NCBI RefSeq assembly: GCF_001984105.1
Contig: NZ_MTQM01000007.1
Span: 62,001-126,000, forward strand
Length of the DNA: 64,000 nt
DNA from: Microbacterium sp. CSI-V
Lineage (GTDB): Bacteria > Actinomycetota > Actinomycetes > Actinomycetales > Microbacteriaceae
Direction: 5' to 3'
Part shown: positions 9,123-17,435 of the stretch, piece by piece
How positions within the stretch are numbered: position 1 is the stretch's first letter
How the letters are laid out: every line of letters starts with the position of its first letter
Translations under genes and position numbers: made by a program
Notes under the pieces: generated by a model
The model's input: only the letters and a program-made list of their open reading frames with translations
The model's database searches: none
What the model was told of the DNA's origin: nothing

Positions 9123-9142
9123 TGTATGCATCTGAATATACA
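9123..9142. promoter_or_regulatory. Possible operator upstream of the LLM monooxygenase
   Basis: TGTAT-N10-ATACA, an inverted repeat 16 nt upstream of the GTG start at 9107, in a locally AT-rich patch of a very GC-rich sequence. It could bind a MarR- or TetR-type repressor, but no regulator gene is adjacent. Confidence 0.3.
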
Positions 9143-9212
9143 TCGTGAAACGCACGGGCGCGAGATCTATTCCCGGGGTCCTCGGCATCCCCCGGTCGGT
9201 CCGAAAAAGCGA

Positions 9213-9255
9213 TCTGCGCCGGAGAACGCGGGGAGAACGCGTTTTCCGGCGCAGA
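9213..9255 (-). terminator. efeB: Strong intrinsic terminator of the efeUOB operon
   Basis: Arms TCTGCGCCGGAGAACGCG (9213-9230) and 9238-9255 pair over 18 bp with a single G-T style mismatch and a 7-nt loop; on the minus strand the hairpin is followed by a GCTTTTTCGG tract. It lies 28 bp past the efeB stop. Confidence 0.85.
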
Positions 9256-9282
9256 GAGCGCCTGCGACGGGATGCCGGACCG

Positions 9283-10596
9283 TCAGGAACCGAGCAGTGC
9301 CGCGCCGATCGACTGGCCCGCCACCGGGGCCGGGGGCACCGCCCACAGGCCCGAGCCGACGTGCTTGAGGTACTCGCCCATGGCATCCGTGGCGAGGGAG
9401 CGCTGCAACCGGATGAACCGGTCGGGGCTCCGCTGGAACGACAGGAAGAACAGTCCCGCGTTCAAGCGCCCGAGGTCGGTGGTGCCGTCGACGAAGTTGA
9501 AGCCGCGGCGGAGGATGCGGATGCCGTCGTTCATGTCGGGGTGGGCGAGACGCACGTGGCTGCGCGCGTCGATGCGGGACTTGCCCGCGGCATCCGTGGC
9601 TGCGAAGTCCGGGGCGGTGAACTCGTCACCACCGGACAGCGGAGCCCCCTGCGCCTTGTCGCGCCCCACGACGCGGTCCTGCTCGGCGAGGCGCGTGCGG
9701 TCCCACGTCTCGATCAGCATCGCGATGCGCCGCGCGACGAGGTACGACCCGCCCGCGAGCCACGCGGGCCCCTCGGATGCCGGGACCCACACGTTCTCCT
9801 CCAGCGCCGCCGCGTCGTTCGCGAGGATGTTGGCGGTGCCGTCCTTGAACCCGAAGAGGTTGCGCGGGGTGGACTGGTCGCTCGTGGTCTTGGAGGTGCG
9901 GCCGAACCCGAGCTGCGACCAGCGGATGCTCGCACGGCCGAACGCGATGCGACTGAGATTGCGGATCGCGTGCACCGCCACCTGGGGGTCGTCGGCGCAC
10001 GCCTGGATGCAGAGGTCGCCGTCGGAGCGTTCCGGGTCGAGGTCGTCGCCGAGGAAGGCCGGAAGGCGCTCGAGTCCCGCGGGACGCTGATCGGCGAGTC
10101 CGAAACGGTCGTCGAAGAGCGACGGCCCGAAACCGAACGTGATGGTGAGGTTGCTCGCCGGCAGACCCAGCGCCTCGCCGGTGTCGTCCGGCGGCGCCTC
10201 GGGCGAGCCGCCGACGGCACCGGTCGCGCTCACCTCGAGGCCCTGCATCATCCGCGTCGCCGCGTACGTCCAGTCCGCGAGCAGGGAAGCGACGTCCTCG
10301 CGGGTGGTCCGCGCCATCATGTCGTATGCCGCGAAGTGCAGGTGCTCCTGCACGGGGGTGGTGATCCCGGCCTGATGGATGCCGGATGCCGGGGCCACGG
10401 CATCCATCGCCTGTCGCGTCTGCTCCTGGCCGTAGGCTGCGCCACCGGCAAGACCCGCACCCGCGCCGACGACGAGGCTCGTGGCGCTCGCCCCGATGGC
10501 GAGGCCGATCAGGTCGCGACGGGACACCCCGGCGGAGGCGGAGCCGTCGGCCGAGACCGTGGCATCCCCCTCTGCGTACTCCTGCGTCACCGTCAC
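9283..10596 (-). CDS. efeB: EfeB deferrochelatase/Dyp-type heme peroxidase
   Basis: A 437-residue Tat-exported Dyp-type peroxidase of the EfeUOB iron uptake system, proposed to oxidise ferrous iron or release iron from heme. A twin-arginine signal (SRRDLIGLAIGASATSL) lies at residues about 25-45. The Dyp motif FGFKDGTAN (catalytic Asp of GxxDG) is near residue 247, and the proximal-His region lies in HVRLAHPDMNDG with IRILRRGFNF. The start is a GTG at 10596 that overlaps the efeO stop by 4 nt (GTGA). Last gene of the operon, followed by a strong terminator. Confidence 0.93.
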   Translation of the reverse strand: MTVTQEYAEGDATVSADGSASAGVSRRDLIGLAIGASATSLVVGAGAGLAGGAAYGQEQTRQAMDAVAPASGIHQAGITTPVQEHLHFAAYDMMARTTREDVASLLADWTYAATRMMQGLEVSATGAVGGSPEAPPDDTGEALGLPASNLTITFGFGPSLFDDRFGLADQRPAGLERLPAFLGDDLDPERSDGDLCIQACADDPQVAVHAIRNLSRIAFGRASIRWSQLGFGRTSKTTSDQSTPRNLFGFKDGTANILANDAAALEENVWVPASEGPAWLAGGSYLVARRIAMLIETWDRTRLAEQDRVVGRDKAQGAPLSGGDEFTAPDFAATDAAGKSRIDARSHVRLAHPDMNDGIRILRRGFNFVDGTTDLGRLNAGLFFLSFQRSPDRFIRLQRSLATDAMGEYLKHVGSGLWAVPPAPVAGQSIGAALLGS

Positions 10597-11822
10597 TCCA
10601 GGACGGTCACGGTGAGCTGCGAGAGCGGCTCGGCCAGGGCGTTGATGAGGTCGGTGAGCTGACGCTTGTCGTCCTCGGTGAGCTGCGAGTAGGGCACGAA
10701 ACCGGCATCGGCGGAACCGTGAGCGGCGAGCGCCGCCTCGAGGTCGGCGTAGCCGGAGTCGATCCGGGTCACGAGCGAGGCGCCCTTGTCGCCCTTCGAC
10801 TCGGCGAAGTCACGCACCAGCGAGAACGCCATCTTGGAGCCCTCGACGTTGGCGGCGAAGTCGTAGAGATCCGTGCCCGACCACCAGTCCTCTTCACCGC
10901 TGATCTTGCCGGTCGCGACCTCGTCGAGCAGCGCGATCGCGCCGTTGGAGATCCCCGCGACGCCCTGGTCGGTGAGGGCCTGCTCGAAGGCGTCGGAGTG
11001 AACGTAGTCGTACAGCTCCTGCGTGTCGGCGACCAGGGTCTGGCCGTACGTCGCCCGCTCGGTCGGGGTGGACGGTGCCCAGTCCTGCCACGCCGGGGTC
11101 TCGCCGTCGGCGTTCAGGGCATCCTGCGCCGGAACCCAGAGGTCCTTCTCGATGCGGTGGAACCCGGTCCACGCCAGCCCCTCGGCGACGGCGTCGACCT
11201 CGCGGTAGTCGATGCGCGGGTCGAGGTCGCCGAGCGCCTCCGCGATCGGCTCGATGCGCTCGTAGAACGCGCGGACGCGCGGGTACTGCTGCTGCGCGGC
11301 CGCGTCGTCTCCGGACTCGTAGACGGCAGCGAAGGCCTGCACCGCGGGGAGCAGCTGTCCGACCTGATCCTTGACGAACGCGGCGTACAGGTCGATCGCC
11401 TGCTGCTTCTGTTCGGCATCCGCGCCGTCGACGGCGACCGCGTCGCCCGTGACCGTGAAGGCGGCCTTGCCCACGCCGTCCCCCACCATGCCGGGCTTGC
11501 ACAGCGTGAAGTAGTCGCCCGGCTGTGCGGTGACCGTGAGGCTCCGCGATGCCCCCGGGGCGACGTTCTCGACCTCGCCGACGATGCGCAGACCGTCGGA
11601 GGCGAGCAGGTAGAACTCGGTGGTCTGATCGCCCTTGTTCACCACGTCGAACGCGAGCGTGCCACTGGTCGCGGTCGCCGCGGAGACGTCGCAGCCGTCG
11701 GCCGTCGAGGTGACGGTGAGGGCTCCGGTGGCGGCGGCGTCGGTCTTGGCGACGCAGCCCGAGAGGACGAGGACGGCCGCGCCGGCCGCGGCCGCGGCCG
11801 CGAGGAGGCGAGTCGGGTTCAT
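10593..11822 (-). CDS. efeO: EfeO iron uptake lipoprotein/periplasmic component
   Basis: A 409-residue exported protein: an N-terminal lipoprotein-type signal (LLAAAAAAGAAVLVLSGCVA, lipobox LSGC), a cupredoxin-like domain at about 30-125 (TLAFDVVNKGDQTTEFYLL, GDYFTLCKPGM) and an M75/imelysin domain from about 130 to the end (GFHRIEKDLW, ISNGAIALLDEVATGKISGEED, GSKMAFSLVRDF). EfeO binds ferric or ferrous iron and delivers it to EfeU. The ATG at 11822 overlaps the efeU stop by 4 nt (ATGA), and its own stop overlaps efeB, so the three are translationally coupled. Confidence 0.93.
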   Translation of the reverse strand: MNPTRLLAAAAAAGAAVLVLSGCVAKTDAAATGALTVTSTADGCDVSAATATSGTLAFDVVNKGDQTTEFYLLASDGLRIVGEVENVAPGASRSLTVTAQPGDYFTLCKPGMVGDGVGKAAFTVTGDAVAVDGADAEQKQQAIDLYAAFVKDQVGQLLPAVQAFAAVYESGDDAAAQQQYPRVRAFYERIEPIAEALGDLDPRIDYREVDAVAEGLAWTGFHRIEKDLWVPAQDALNADGETPAWQDWAPSTPTERATYGQTLVADTQELYDYVHSDAFEQALTDQGVAGISNGAIALLDEVATGKISGEEDWWSGTDLYDFAANVEGSKMAFSLVRDFAESKGDKGASLVTRIDSGYADLEAALAAHGSADAGFVPYSQLTEDDKRQLTDLINALAEPLSQLTVTVLE

Positions 11823-12844
11823 GATGCTCCGTTCGGGTGGGCGACGGATGCCACGGTGGGCGCGGCATCCGGAGTCGAGGCGGCGGCGGTCGAGGCCGGG
11901 GCGGCGGCCCGTTCCGGGGCGGCGGTGCTCGCGGGGGCGGCGGGCGTGGCCGCGGCGGGGCGCCGGCCCGCGCGCACGCCGCGGACGAACAGGGGGACGA
12001 CGACGGCGACGTAGACGACCCACGCGATGACCTGCAGCCAGGTCATCTGGGGCATGAAGCCGACCGTGGCCTGCAGGAGCACCGCGAGGGTGCTGTCGGG
12101 GGCGAGTGTGCTCGAGACGTCGAACGCCCAGCCGAAGGGAAAGCCCGCCCAGCCGACGGCGACGGCTCCGGTGGACGGGTCGATCGGGGCACCGGCCCCG
12201 AACGGGCCCGGAAGCGCACCGGCCTCCTGGAGGTCGTGGAAGGCGTACGCGAGCACGCCCGCCGCGACGATGATCAGGAACCCGCCCGTCCAGGTGAAGA
12301 AGCGGCCGAGGTTCAGACGCAGCATGCCGCGCGCGATGAGCCAGCCGAGCACGGCGGCGGTCACGAGACCGACGAGTGCTCCGACGAGGGCGACGGGCTT
12401 GTCGCCGAAGCCCTGCACCATCGACCACAGCAGGAGGGTCGTCTCCACGCCCTCGCGTGCGACGGAGACGAAGCCGATGGCCACGAGCGCCCAGACTCCG
12501 CCGCGGAGGGCCCGATCGATTCCCCCCTCGAGACCCGCCTTCAGGGACCGACCGGCCTTCTGCATCCAGAAGATCATCCAGGTCACCATCGCCACTGCCA
12601 GGAGCGACAGACCGCCACCGATCAGCTCCTGCGCTTCGAAGGTCAGTGCATACGCGCCGAACGTGAAGACGGCGCCGATCGCCAGGGCCAGACCGATCGC
12701 GAGTCCGACACCGACCCAGAGACGCGGCAGGGCGTCGCGGCGCCCGAGCTTGGTGAGGTAGGCGACGAGGATTCCCACGACCAGGGCGGCTTCCAGCCCC
12801 TCACGCAGCCCGATGAGGAACGGAGCGAAGAAGGAGGCGAGCAC
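11819..12844 (-). CDS. efeU: EfeU/FTR1 family iron permease
   Basis: A 341-residue membrane permease with seven hydrophobic segments. The two iron-relay REGLE-type motifs are visible: REGLEAALVVG near residue 14 and REGVETTLLLW near 128. The C-terminus is an Ala/Pro-rich tail. It imports iron together with EfeO and EfeB. The start is uncertain: GTG at 12844 (V-LASFFAPFLIGLREG) fits the family's N-terminus but has no good Shine-Dalgarno, and a far longer upstream frame is clearly spurious. First gene of efeUOB, about 55 bp downstream of a candidate iron box. Confidence 0.92.
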   Translation of the reverse strand: MLASFFAPFLIGLREGLEAALVVGILVAYLTKLGRRDALPRLWVGVGLAIGLALAIGAVFTFGAYALTFEAQELIGGGLSLLAVAMVTWMIFWMQKAGRSLKAGLEGGIDRALRGGVWALVAIGFVSVAREGVETTLLLWSMVQGFGDKPVALVGALVGLVTAAVLGWLIARGMLRLNLGRFFTWTGGFLIIVAAGVLAYAFHDLQEAGALPGPFGAGAPIDPSTGAVAVGWAGFPFGWAFDVSSTLAPDSTLAVLLQATVGFMPQMTWLQVIAWVVYVAVVVPLFVRGVRAGRRPAAATPAAPASTAAPERAAAPASTAAASTPDAAPTVASVAHPNGAS

Positions 12845-13192
12845 GAGCGGACACCGGCTTTCGGGATTCGGAGGGGGAGCCGCGGCGGTGCGGGTAGGTA
12901 AGGACAGCCTCACCTGACTCAGACACATTACGCAATGCGACACGCCTCCCGCACCCCACCGAACGGCGGAATACCCCCGCTGATCGGCGGGGTATCGGTC
13001 GTTCGGATGCGCGTGACCACCCGGCGTCACATTCCGTGTCTCGCCGAAAATTCCTCCCTTGATCGGGGAAATCCAGCGCGGTGCACGTCCACGGGCCGCG
13101 CTCGGCGCCCGAGCGGCACCGACGCCGCGTGCGGACCGGTAACCGTCGGCAATATTCGCCCTCGCCGCGGGGGCCCGACTTAGCCTCGGTTC
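12845..13192. other. Divergent promoter region between efeU and the 2OG oxygenase
   Basis: Nearly 350 bases without a gene. It holds the efeU 5' leader, the DtxR/IdeR-like box at 12899-12917, a plausible efeU -10 (TAATGT, revcomp of 12924-12929, with TTGCGT upstream), and the TAGCCT hexamer (13181-13186) of the plus-strand oxygenase. The short frames in this stretch show no protein-like features. Confidence 0.6.
12899..12917. promoter_or_regulatory. DtxR/IdeR-type iron box upstream of efeU
   Basis: TAAGGACAGCCTCACCTGA matches the classical DtxR/IdeR consensus TTAGGTTAGGCTAACCTAA at 13 of 19 positions (counted by eye). It lies just downstream of the likely efeU -10 element, a position suited to iron-dependent repression. 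The flanking AGGT at 12896 adds a second half-site-like sequence. Confidence 0.6.
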
Positions 13193-14209
13193 ATGTCCGA
13201 GCTGAACCTCCCGATCCTCGACCTCTCGCTCCTCGACCAGGGGCCGGAGGCCGCCGCACGATTCCGCGACGAGCTGCGCACCGCCACCCGCGATGTCGGT
13301 TTCTTCTACCTCACCGGCACCGGGATCAGCCCCGAGCTGGAGGCTCGCCTCCTCCAGGCCGCGAAGGACTTCTTCGCCCTCCCCGAGGAGGAGAAGCTCG
13401 CGATCGAGAACCTCACCAGCCCGCATTTCCGCGGCTACACGCGTGTCGGCGGCGAACTCACCCAGGGTCGTGTCGACTGGCGCGAGCAGATCGACATCGG
13501 GCCCGAGCGCGAGGCCATCACAGATCCCGACGGCCCCGGCTACAACCGGCTCGTCGGCCCGAACCTCTGGCCTGCGGCGCAGCCCGAGCTCCGCGACGTC
13601 GTCACCGAATGGCACAACCGCCTGACGGAGATCGCCCGGACCCTGCTGCGCGCATGGGCACTGTCCCTCGGCGCCGAGGAGGAGTACTTCGACCGCCACT
13701 TCGGCGACCCGCAGACCCTCATCAAGATCGTGCGGTACCCCGGCAAGGACGACCCCACGCCCCAACAGGGCGTCGGCGCGCACAAGGATTCCGGCGTGCT
13801 GACCCTGCTGTGGGTGGAGCCGGGCAAGGGCGGACTGCAGGTGCTCCGCGACGACGAGTGGGTCGACGCTCCCCCGGTGTCCGGGGCCTTCGTCGTCAAC
13901 ATCGGCGAGCTGCTGGAGTACGCCACGCAGGGATACCTGACGGCCACCAAGCACCGCGTGATCTCGCCCCGGTTCCCCGACGAGCGCATCTCGGTGCCGT
14001 TCTTCTTCAATCCGGCCCTCGACGCGGTGCTGCCGATCATCGACCTCCCTGCCGAGCTCGCGGCCGATGCCCGCGGCGTCGAGCAGGATCCGACGAACCC
14101 GATCCACGCCACCTACGGCGAGAACGCCCTCAAGTCGCGCCTGCGCGCCCACCCCGACGTCGCCGAGCGCTGGCATCCCGATCTGGTCGCCGCCCGCGCG
14201 GCATCCTGA
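13193..14209 (+). CDS. Isopenicillin N synthase-like 2OG-Fe(II) oxygenase
   Basis: A 338-residue double-stranded beta-helix dioxygenase. The N-terminal DIOX_N region (LPILDLSLLDQ, DVGFFYLTGTGIS) is followed by the iron facial triad: GVGAHKDSGVLTLLW gives His and Asp (HxD), and TKHRVISPRFPDERISVPFFF gives the distal His and the R-x-S that binds 2-oxoglutarate. Substrate unknown; bacterial relatives include ethylene-forming-like and gibberellin-type enzymes. The ATG at 13193 is exactly 6 nt after TAGCCT. It is transcribed away from efeUOB and shares its intergenic region with the iron box, so iron-linked expression is possible but not shown. Confidence 0.87.
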   Translation: MSELNLPILDLSLLDQGPEAAARFRDELRTATRDVGFFYLTGTGISPELEARLLQAAKDFFALPEEEKLAIENLTSPHFRGYTRVGGELTQGRVDWREQIDIGPEREAITDPDGPGYNRLVGPNLWPAAQPELRDVVTEWHNRLTEIARTLLRAWALSLGAEEEYFDRHFGDPQTLIKIVRYPGKDDPTPQQGVGAHKDSGVLTLLWVEPGKGGLQVLRDDEWVDAPPVSGAFVVNIGELLEYATQGYLTATKHRVISPRFPDERISVPFFFNPALDAVLPIIDLPAELAADARGVEQDPTNPIHATYGENALKSRLRAHPDVAERWHPDLVAARAAS

Positions 14210-14231
14210 GGCTCCTCCTCGCCTCCTCACT

Positions 14232-14296
14232 GATAAACGCGATCCACGACGAGAAACACGACGCCATCGTGTTTCTGACCGTGGATCGCGTTTATC
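14232..14296. repeat. Nested palindrome D (ATAAACGCGATC half-sites)
   Basis: Outer arms GATAAACGCGATCCAC (14232-14247) and its exact complement at 14281-14296 (16 bp) enclose inner arms AGAAACACGA (14252-14261) and TCGTGTTTCT (14267-14276) with a 5-nt loop; 4-nt spacers are symmetric. The arms read as four related half-sites in the order forward, forward, reverse, reverse. It follows the oxygenase stop and might also act as its terminator. It shares its outer half-site with the element at 38082-38148. Confidence 0.9.
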
Positions 14297-14302
14297 GATG
14301 GA

Positions 14303-14366
14303 TGCCGCACCCCGGTGCCGCACCCCCGGTGCCGCACCCCCGGTGCCGCACCCCGGTGCCGCACCG
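14303..14366. repeat. Tandem repeat of about 13.5 bp, nearly five copies
   Basis: The unit TGCCGCACCCCGG (13-14 bp, varying by one C) is repeated from 14303: copies begin at 14303, 14316, 14330, 14344 and 14357 (partial). It sits between the nested palindrome and the rpsO terminator and looks like a slippage-prone minisatellite. Confidence 0.85.
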
Positions 14367-14399
14367 CAGCACCGCCCGCGACGCCACCGGGGAACGACG

Positions 14400-14428
14400 A
14401 AGGCCGCCCCACACCGTGGGGCGGCCTT
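14400..14428 (-). terminator. rpsO: rpsO terminator hairpin
   Basis: A perfect 13-bp stem, AAGGCCGCCCCAC at 14400-14412 with its complement at 14416-14428 and a 3-nt loop, 35 bp beyond the rpsO stop on the minus strand. Confidence 0.85.
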
Positions 14429-14463
14429 CCAAGAATGTTTTGCGCGATTGAACGCTGGTGCGA

Positions 14464-14733
14464 TTAGCGACGCAGACCGAGACGCTCGATGAGCGAGCGG
14501 TAACGGTTGATGTCGACGTCCTGCAGGTAACCCAGCAGGCGGCGGCGCTGACCGACGAGCAGGAACAGGCCACGGCGCGAGTGGTGGTCGTGCTTGTGTG
14601 CCTTGAGGTGCTCGGTGAGGTCCTTGATGCGCTGCGTCAGCATCGCGACCTGCACCTCGGGGGATCCGGTGTCACCGGGGTGCGTCGCGTACTCTTCGAT
14701 GATCGCCTTCTTGACGTCTGCTTCCAGTGCCAT
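14464..14733 (-). CDS. rpsO: 30S ribosomal protein S15
   Basis: An 89-residue S15 of normal length, binding 16S rRNA in the central domain of the 30S subunit. Diagnostic segments are [34 protein letters not shown] and [20 protein letters not shown]. The ATG at 14733 has a good ribosome binding site (AGGAAGGGG about 8 nt upstream, revcomp of about 14741-14751). It ends in its own terminator instead of running into pnp, which lies 14 kb away. A GATAAA/TTGCCG pair near 14790-14815 is a plausible promoter, which would give a leader of about 50 nt. Confidence 0.97.
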   Translation of the reverse strand: MALEADVKKAIIEEYATHPGDTGSPEVQVAMLTQRIKDLTEHLKAHKHDHHSRRGLFLLVGQRRRLLGYLQDVDINRYRSLIERLGLRR

Positions 14734-14787
14734 AGGTGATCCCCTTCCTCTTCGTTGCGCGGCGCCCGACGCCTGATGCGTGGGCTC

Positions 14788-14815
14788 TCTTTATCCGCGG
14801 CCGATCGAACGGCAA
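14788..14815 (-). promoter_or_regulatory. rpsO: Possible rpsO promoter
   Basis: On the minus strand TTGCCG (revcomp of 14810-14815) and TAAAGA within GGATAAAGAG (revcomp of 14788-14793) are 16 nt apart, upstream of the rpsO leader. By eye only. Confidence 0.4.
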
Positions 14816-14897
14816 CCGCATGAGTCTACCAGCATCCGGATGCCGCCACCCACTCGCCCGCGGACCCGCCCACGCCGGGGTGCCGTAGCCTCGACGG

Positions 14898-15119
14898 GTG
14901 CAGATCACCGTCCGCGTGAAGCCCGGCAGCCGGCGCGGCCCCCTCGTCGAGGACGGACCCGACGGTCTCCTCGTCCACGTGCGCGAGCGCGCCGCGGACG
15001 GCGCGGCGAACGCAGGCGTCGTGCGGGCCCTGGCCGAGCACTTCGGCGTCCCGCCGCGCGACGTCGAGATCGTGCGGGGCCACGCCGCCCGGATCAAGCG
15101 CGTCGAGGTCGGAGAGTGA
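14898..15119 (+). CDS. DUF167 (YggU-like) small protein
   Basis: A 73-residue member of the DUF167 family: ITVRVKPGSRRGPLV at the start, LLVHVRERAADGAANAGVVRALAEHFGV in the middle and RGHAARIKRVEV at the end match the family pattern. Function unknown in bacteria. The GTG at 14898 is exactly 6 nt after TAGCCT (14886-14891), a leaderless start. Its stop overlaps the start of the transporter gene that follows (GTGA), so the two form a small operon. Confidence 0.85.
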   Translation: MQITVRVKPGSRRGPLVEDGPDGLLVHVRERAADGAANAGVVRALAEHFGVPPRDVEIVRGHAARIKRVEVGE

Positions 15120-16417
15120 GCCGGGGCAGTGCGCTGATCGACCTGCGCCCGCTCACCACGTCGCCGGCGTTCGCGCGACTGTGGATCGGATCGACCCTGT
15201 CCGGCATGGGCGGGCAGCTCACCGTCGTCGCCGTCATGCTGCACGTGTTCGAGCTCACGCAGAGCACGTTCGCCGTGTCGATGATCGCCGTCGCGGGCCT
15301 GGTGCCGATGGTCCTCGCGGGGCTCTACGGCGGCATGCTCGCGGATGCCTTCGACCGTCGCACCGTCGCCCTGCTCGCGGCTTCCGTGACGTTCGTGTCC
15401 ACCGCGCTGCTGGCCGCGCTGGCCTGGACGGGGATGGAGAACGTGGCATCCCTCTTCGTCCTCAGCGTGATCAACTCGGCCGCCAACTCGATCGTCATGG
15501 CCACGAAATCGGCGATCACTCCGCGCCTGCTCCCCCGCGACCTCCTGCCGGCCGCGGCCGCGCTGCAGGGTGTCACGGTCGGGATCATGGTGATGGCGGG
15601 CCCGGCGCTCGCCGGCGTGCTCGTCGCGTTCGCCGGCTACGCCTGGACGTACTCCCTCGACGTCCTGCTGATGACGTCGCTGTTCCTGGGTCTGTGGTCG
15701 CTCCCCCGACTCCGCCCCGAGGGCGAGATCGTCCGGCCGGGCCTGGAGTCGTTCCGCGACGGCGCCCGATTCCTGCGCCGTGCCCCGAACATCCGCCTGC
15801 AGTATCTGCTGGACATCACCGCGATGACGTTCGGTCAGCCGATCGCGCTGTTCCCCGCGATCGGCGCGGTGCTCCTCGGCGGCGGCGCCATCACGACCGG
15901 CATCCTCACGGCGGCGATCGCGGCGGGCGCGTTCCTGTCGAGCCTGTTCTCGGGACCGGTCGGGCGCGTTCGGCGACAGGGCCTCGGGATCGAGCGGGCG
16001 ATCCAGGTCTACGGCCTGTCGATCGGGGCGTTCGGTCTCGTGCTGCTCGCGGCGACCCTCGGATGGATGCGCCCGGACGGCACCGGCGAGGACTCCGGCG
16101 CCGTCGTGCTCATCGTGCTCGCGGCGATCGTCCTGGCGGTCTCCGGCGCCGCGGACAACGTCAGCGCGATCTACCGGTCGACGATGATGCAGGCGGCGGT
16201 CCCGGATGCCATGCGCGGGCGCCTCCAGGGCATCTTCATCGTCGTGGTCGCCGGCGGCCCCCGCGTCGGAGCGCTCTACGCGGGTACTCTCGCGACCCTC
16301 ACCGCGCTGTGGGTGCCGCCGCTGTTCGGCGGCATCCTGATCCTCGCCGTGGTTGGTGTGCTTGTGCGCCTGTCCCCGCGGTTCCGTGAGTACGACGCGC
16401 TGAACCCGACGCCGTAG
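15116..16417 (+). CDS. MFS transporter (EntS/MFS_3-like)
   Basis: A 433-residue, 12-segment major facilitator protein. The start region SPAFARLWIGSTLSGMGGQLTVVAVMLHVFELT and the loop motif GLYGGMLADAFDRRTVALLAA (motif A, GG-LAD--DRR) are typical of the EntS-like exporter group. Its substrate cannot be deduced. The GTG at 15116 overlaps the DUF167 stop by 4 nt; a longer frame starting at 14780 runs through DUF167 in another frame and is rejected. Confidence 0.85.
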   Translation: MSRGSALIDLRPLTTSPAFARLWIGSTLSGMGGQLTVVAVMLHVFELTQSTFAVSMIAVAGLVPMVLAGLYGGMLADAFDRRTVALLAASVTFVSTALLAALAWTGMENVASLFVLSVINSAANSIVMATKSAITPRLLPRDLLPAAAALQGVTVGIMVMAGPALAGVLVAFAGYAWTYSLDVLLMTSLFLGLWSLPRLRPEGEIVRPGLESFRDGARFLRRAPNIRLQYLLDITAMTFGQPIALFPAIGAVLLGGGAITTGILTAAIAAGAFLSSLFSGPVGRVRRQGLGIERAIQVYGLSIGAFGLVLLAATLGWMRPDGTGEDSGAVVLIVLAAIVLAVSGAADNVSAIYRSTMMQAAVPDAMRGRLQGIFIVVVAGGPRVGALYAGTLATLTALWVPPLFGGILILAVVGVLVRLSPRFREYDALNPTP

Positions 16418-16495
16418 CGTCAACCACCGGCGGATTCCGGACGTCGCAGTCGGACGCCGCGCGCGATGTCCGACCCCGCACCTAGTGTCGGGAAC

Positions 16496-17413
16496 GTGGC
16501 ATCCGCTCCTTCCCCCTCCCCCGTCTCGGTCACGGTGCAGTTCGTCCTGACCGGCATCGTCTGGGGGTCGAGCTTCCTGTTCATCGCGATCGCCCTCACC
16601 GGCATGACGCCCGCCCAGGTCGCCGGTGGCCGCCTGCTCTTCGGTGCGCTCGCCCTGGCCGCGGTGGTCGCGATCCGACGGGAACGGATGCCGCGGAGCC
16701 CCCGGATCTGGGCGCACCTGTGCGTCCTCGGCGTGACGTTCTGCGTGGTGCCGTTCCTTCTCTTCGCGTGGGCGGAGCAGCACGTGTCGTCGGGGCTCGC
16801 GAGCATCTTCAACGCCACGACCCCGATCATGACGGCCGTGATGGCGTGGGCGGTGTTCCGGGTCGAACGACTGCGGGCGGGCCAGCTCGCGGGGATCGCC
16901 CTCGGCATCCTGGGGGTCGTCGTCATCATCGCGCCGGGCGCCCTCACCGACCTCGGCGGCAGCACGGTCGCTCAGCTGGCGCTCCTCGGCGCCACGGCCT
17001 GCTACGGGTTCAGCCTCGCGTACATGCGCCGGTTCCTCGGAAACGCCGGACTCTCGGGCATCGCCTTCGCGTTCGGCTACATCGGCCCGGCGGCGCTCCT
17101 CATGCTGCTGCTGTCGCCGCTGATCCTCGCCGAGCCGATGCGCCTCACGCCCGCCGTCGTCGCGAGCATCGTCGCGCTCGGCGTTCTCGGCACCGGCCTG
17201 GCCTATGTCTGGAACCAGAACACGCTGCGCGCGTGGGGGCCGACCCGCGCATCCACCGTGACCTACATCACCCCGGTGGTCGGCGTCGCGCTCGGCATCG
17301 TCGTGCTCGGCGAGAGGATCACCTGGAACGAGCCCGCCGGCGCGCTCATCGTCTTCCTCGGCATCCTGCTGGTCCAGGACCGCGTGCGGCTCCGCCGCCG
17401 CGCCGCCGCCTGA
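16496..17413 (+). CDS. EamA/DMT family transporter
   Basis: A 305-residue drug/metabolite transporter with ten hydrophobic segments and two EamA repeats (QFVLTGIVWGSSFLFIAIAL, then LGATACYGFSLAYMRRFL). FNATTPIMTAVMAW and STVTYITPVVGVALGIVVLGE are the conserved helix ends of each half. Substrate unknown. GTG at 16496 is preferred because TAGTGT lies 7 nt upstream (16483-16488); the ATG at 16466 (10 codons earlier) is an alternative. Confidence 0.83.
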   Translation: MASAPSPSPVSVTVQFVLTGIVWGSSFLFIAIALTGMTPAQVAGGRLLFGALALAAVVAIRRERMPRSPRIWAHLCVLGVTFCVVPFLLFAWAEQHVSSGLASIFNATTPIMTAVMAWAVFRVERLRAGQLAGIALGILGVVVIIAPGALTDLGGSTVAQLALLGATACYGFSLAYMRRFLGNAGLSGIAFAFGYIGPAALLMLLLSPLILAEPMRLTPAVVASIVALGVLGTGLAYVWNQNTLRAWGPTRASTVTYITPVVGVALGIVVLGERITWNEPAGALIVFLGILLVQDRVRLRRRAAA

Positions 17414-17435
17414 TCACTGCCGTCCGGGCACGACG

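Noticed and set aside
11819..14323. An 834-codon minus-strand frame merging efeU with a long N-terminal extension
   Set aside because: The extension crosses the efeU promoter, the iron box and the antisense of the 2OG oxygenase gene; only the C-terminal 341 residues are EfeU.
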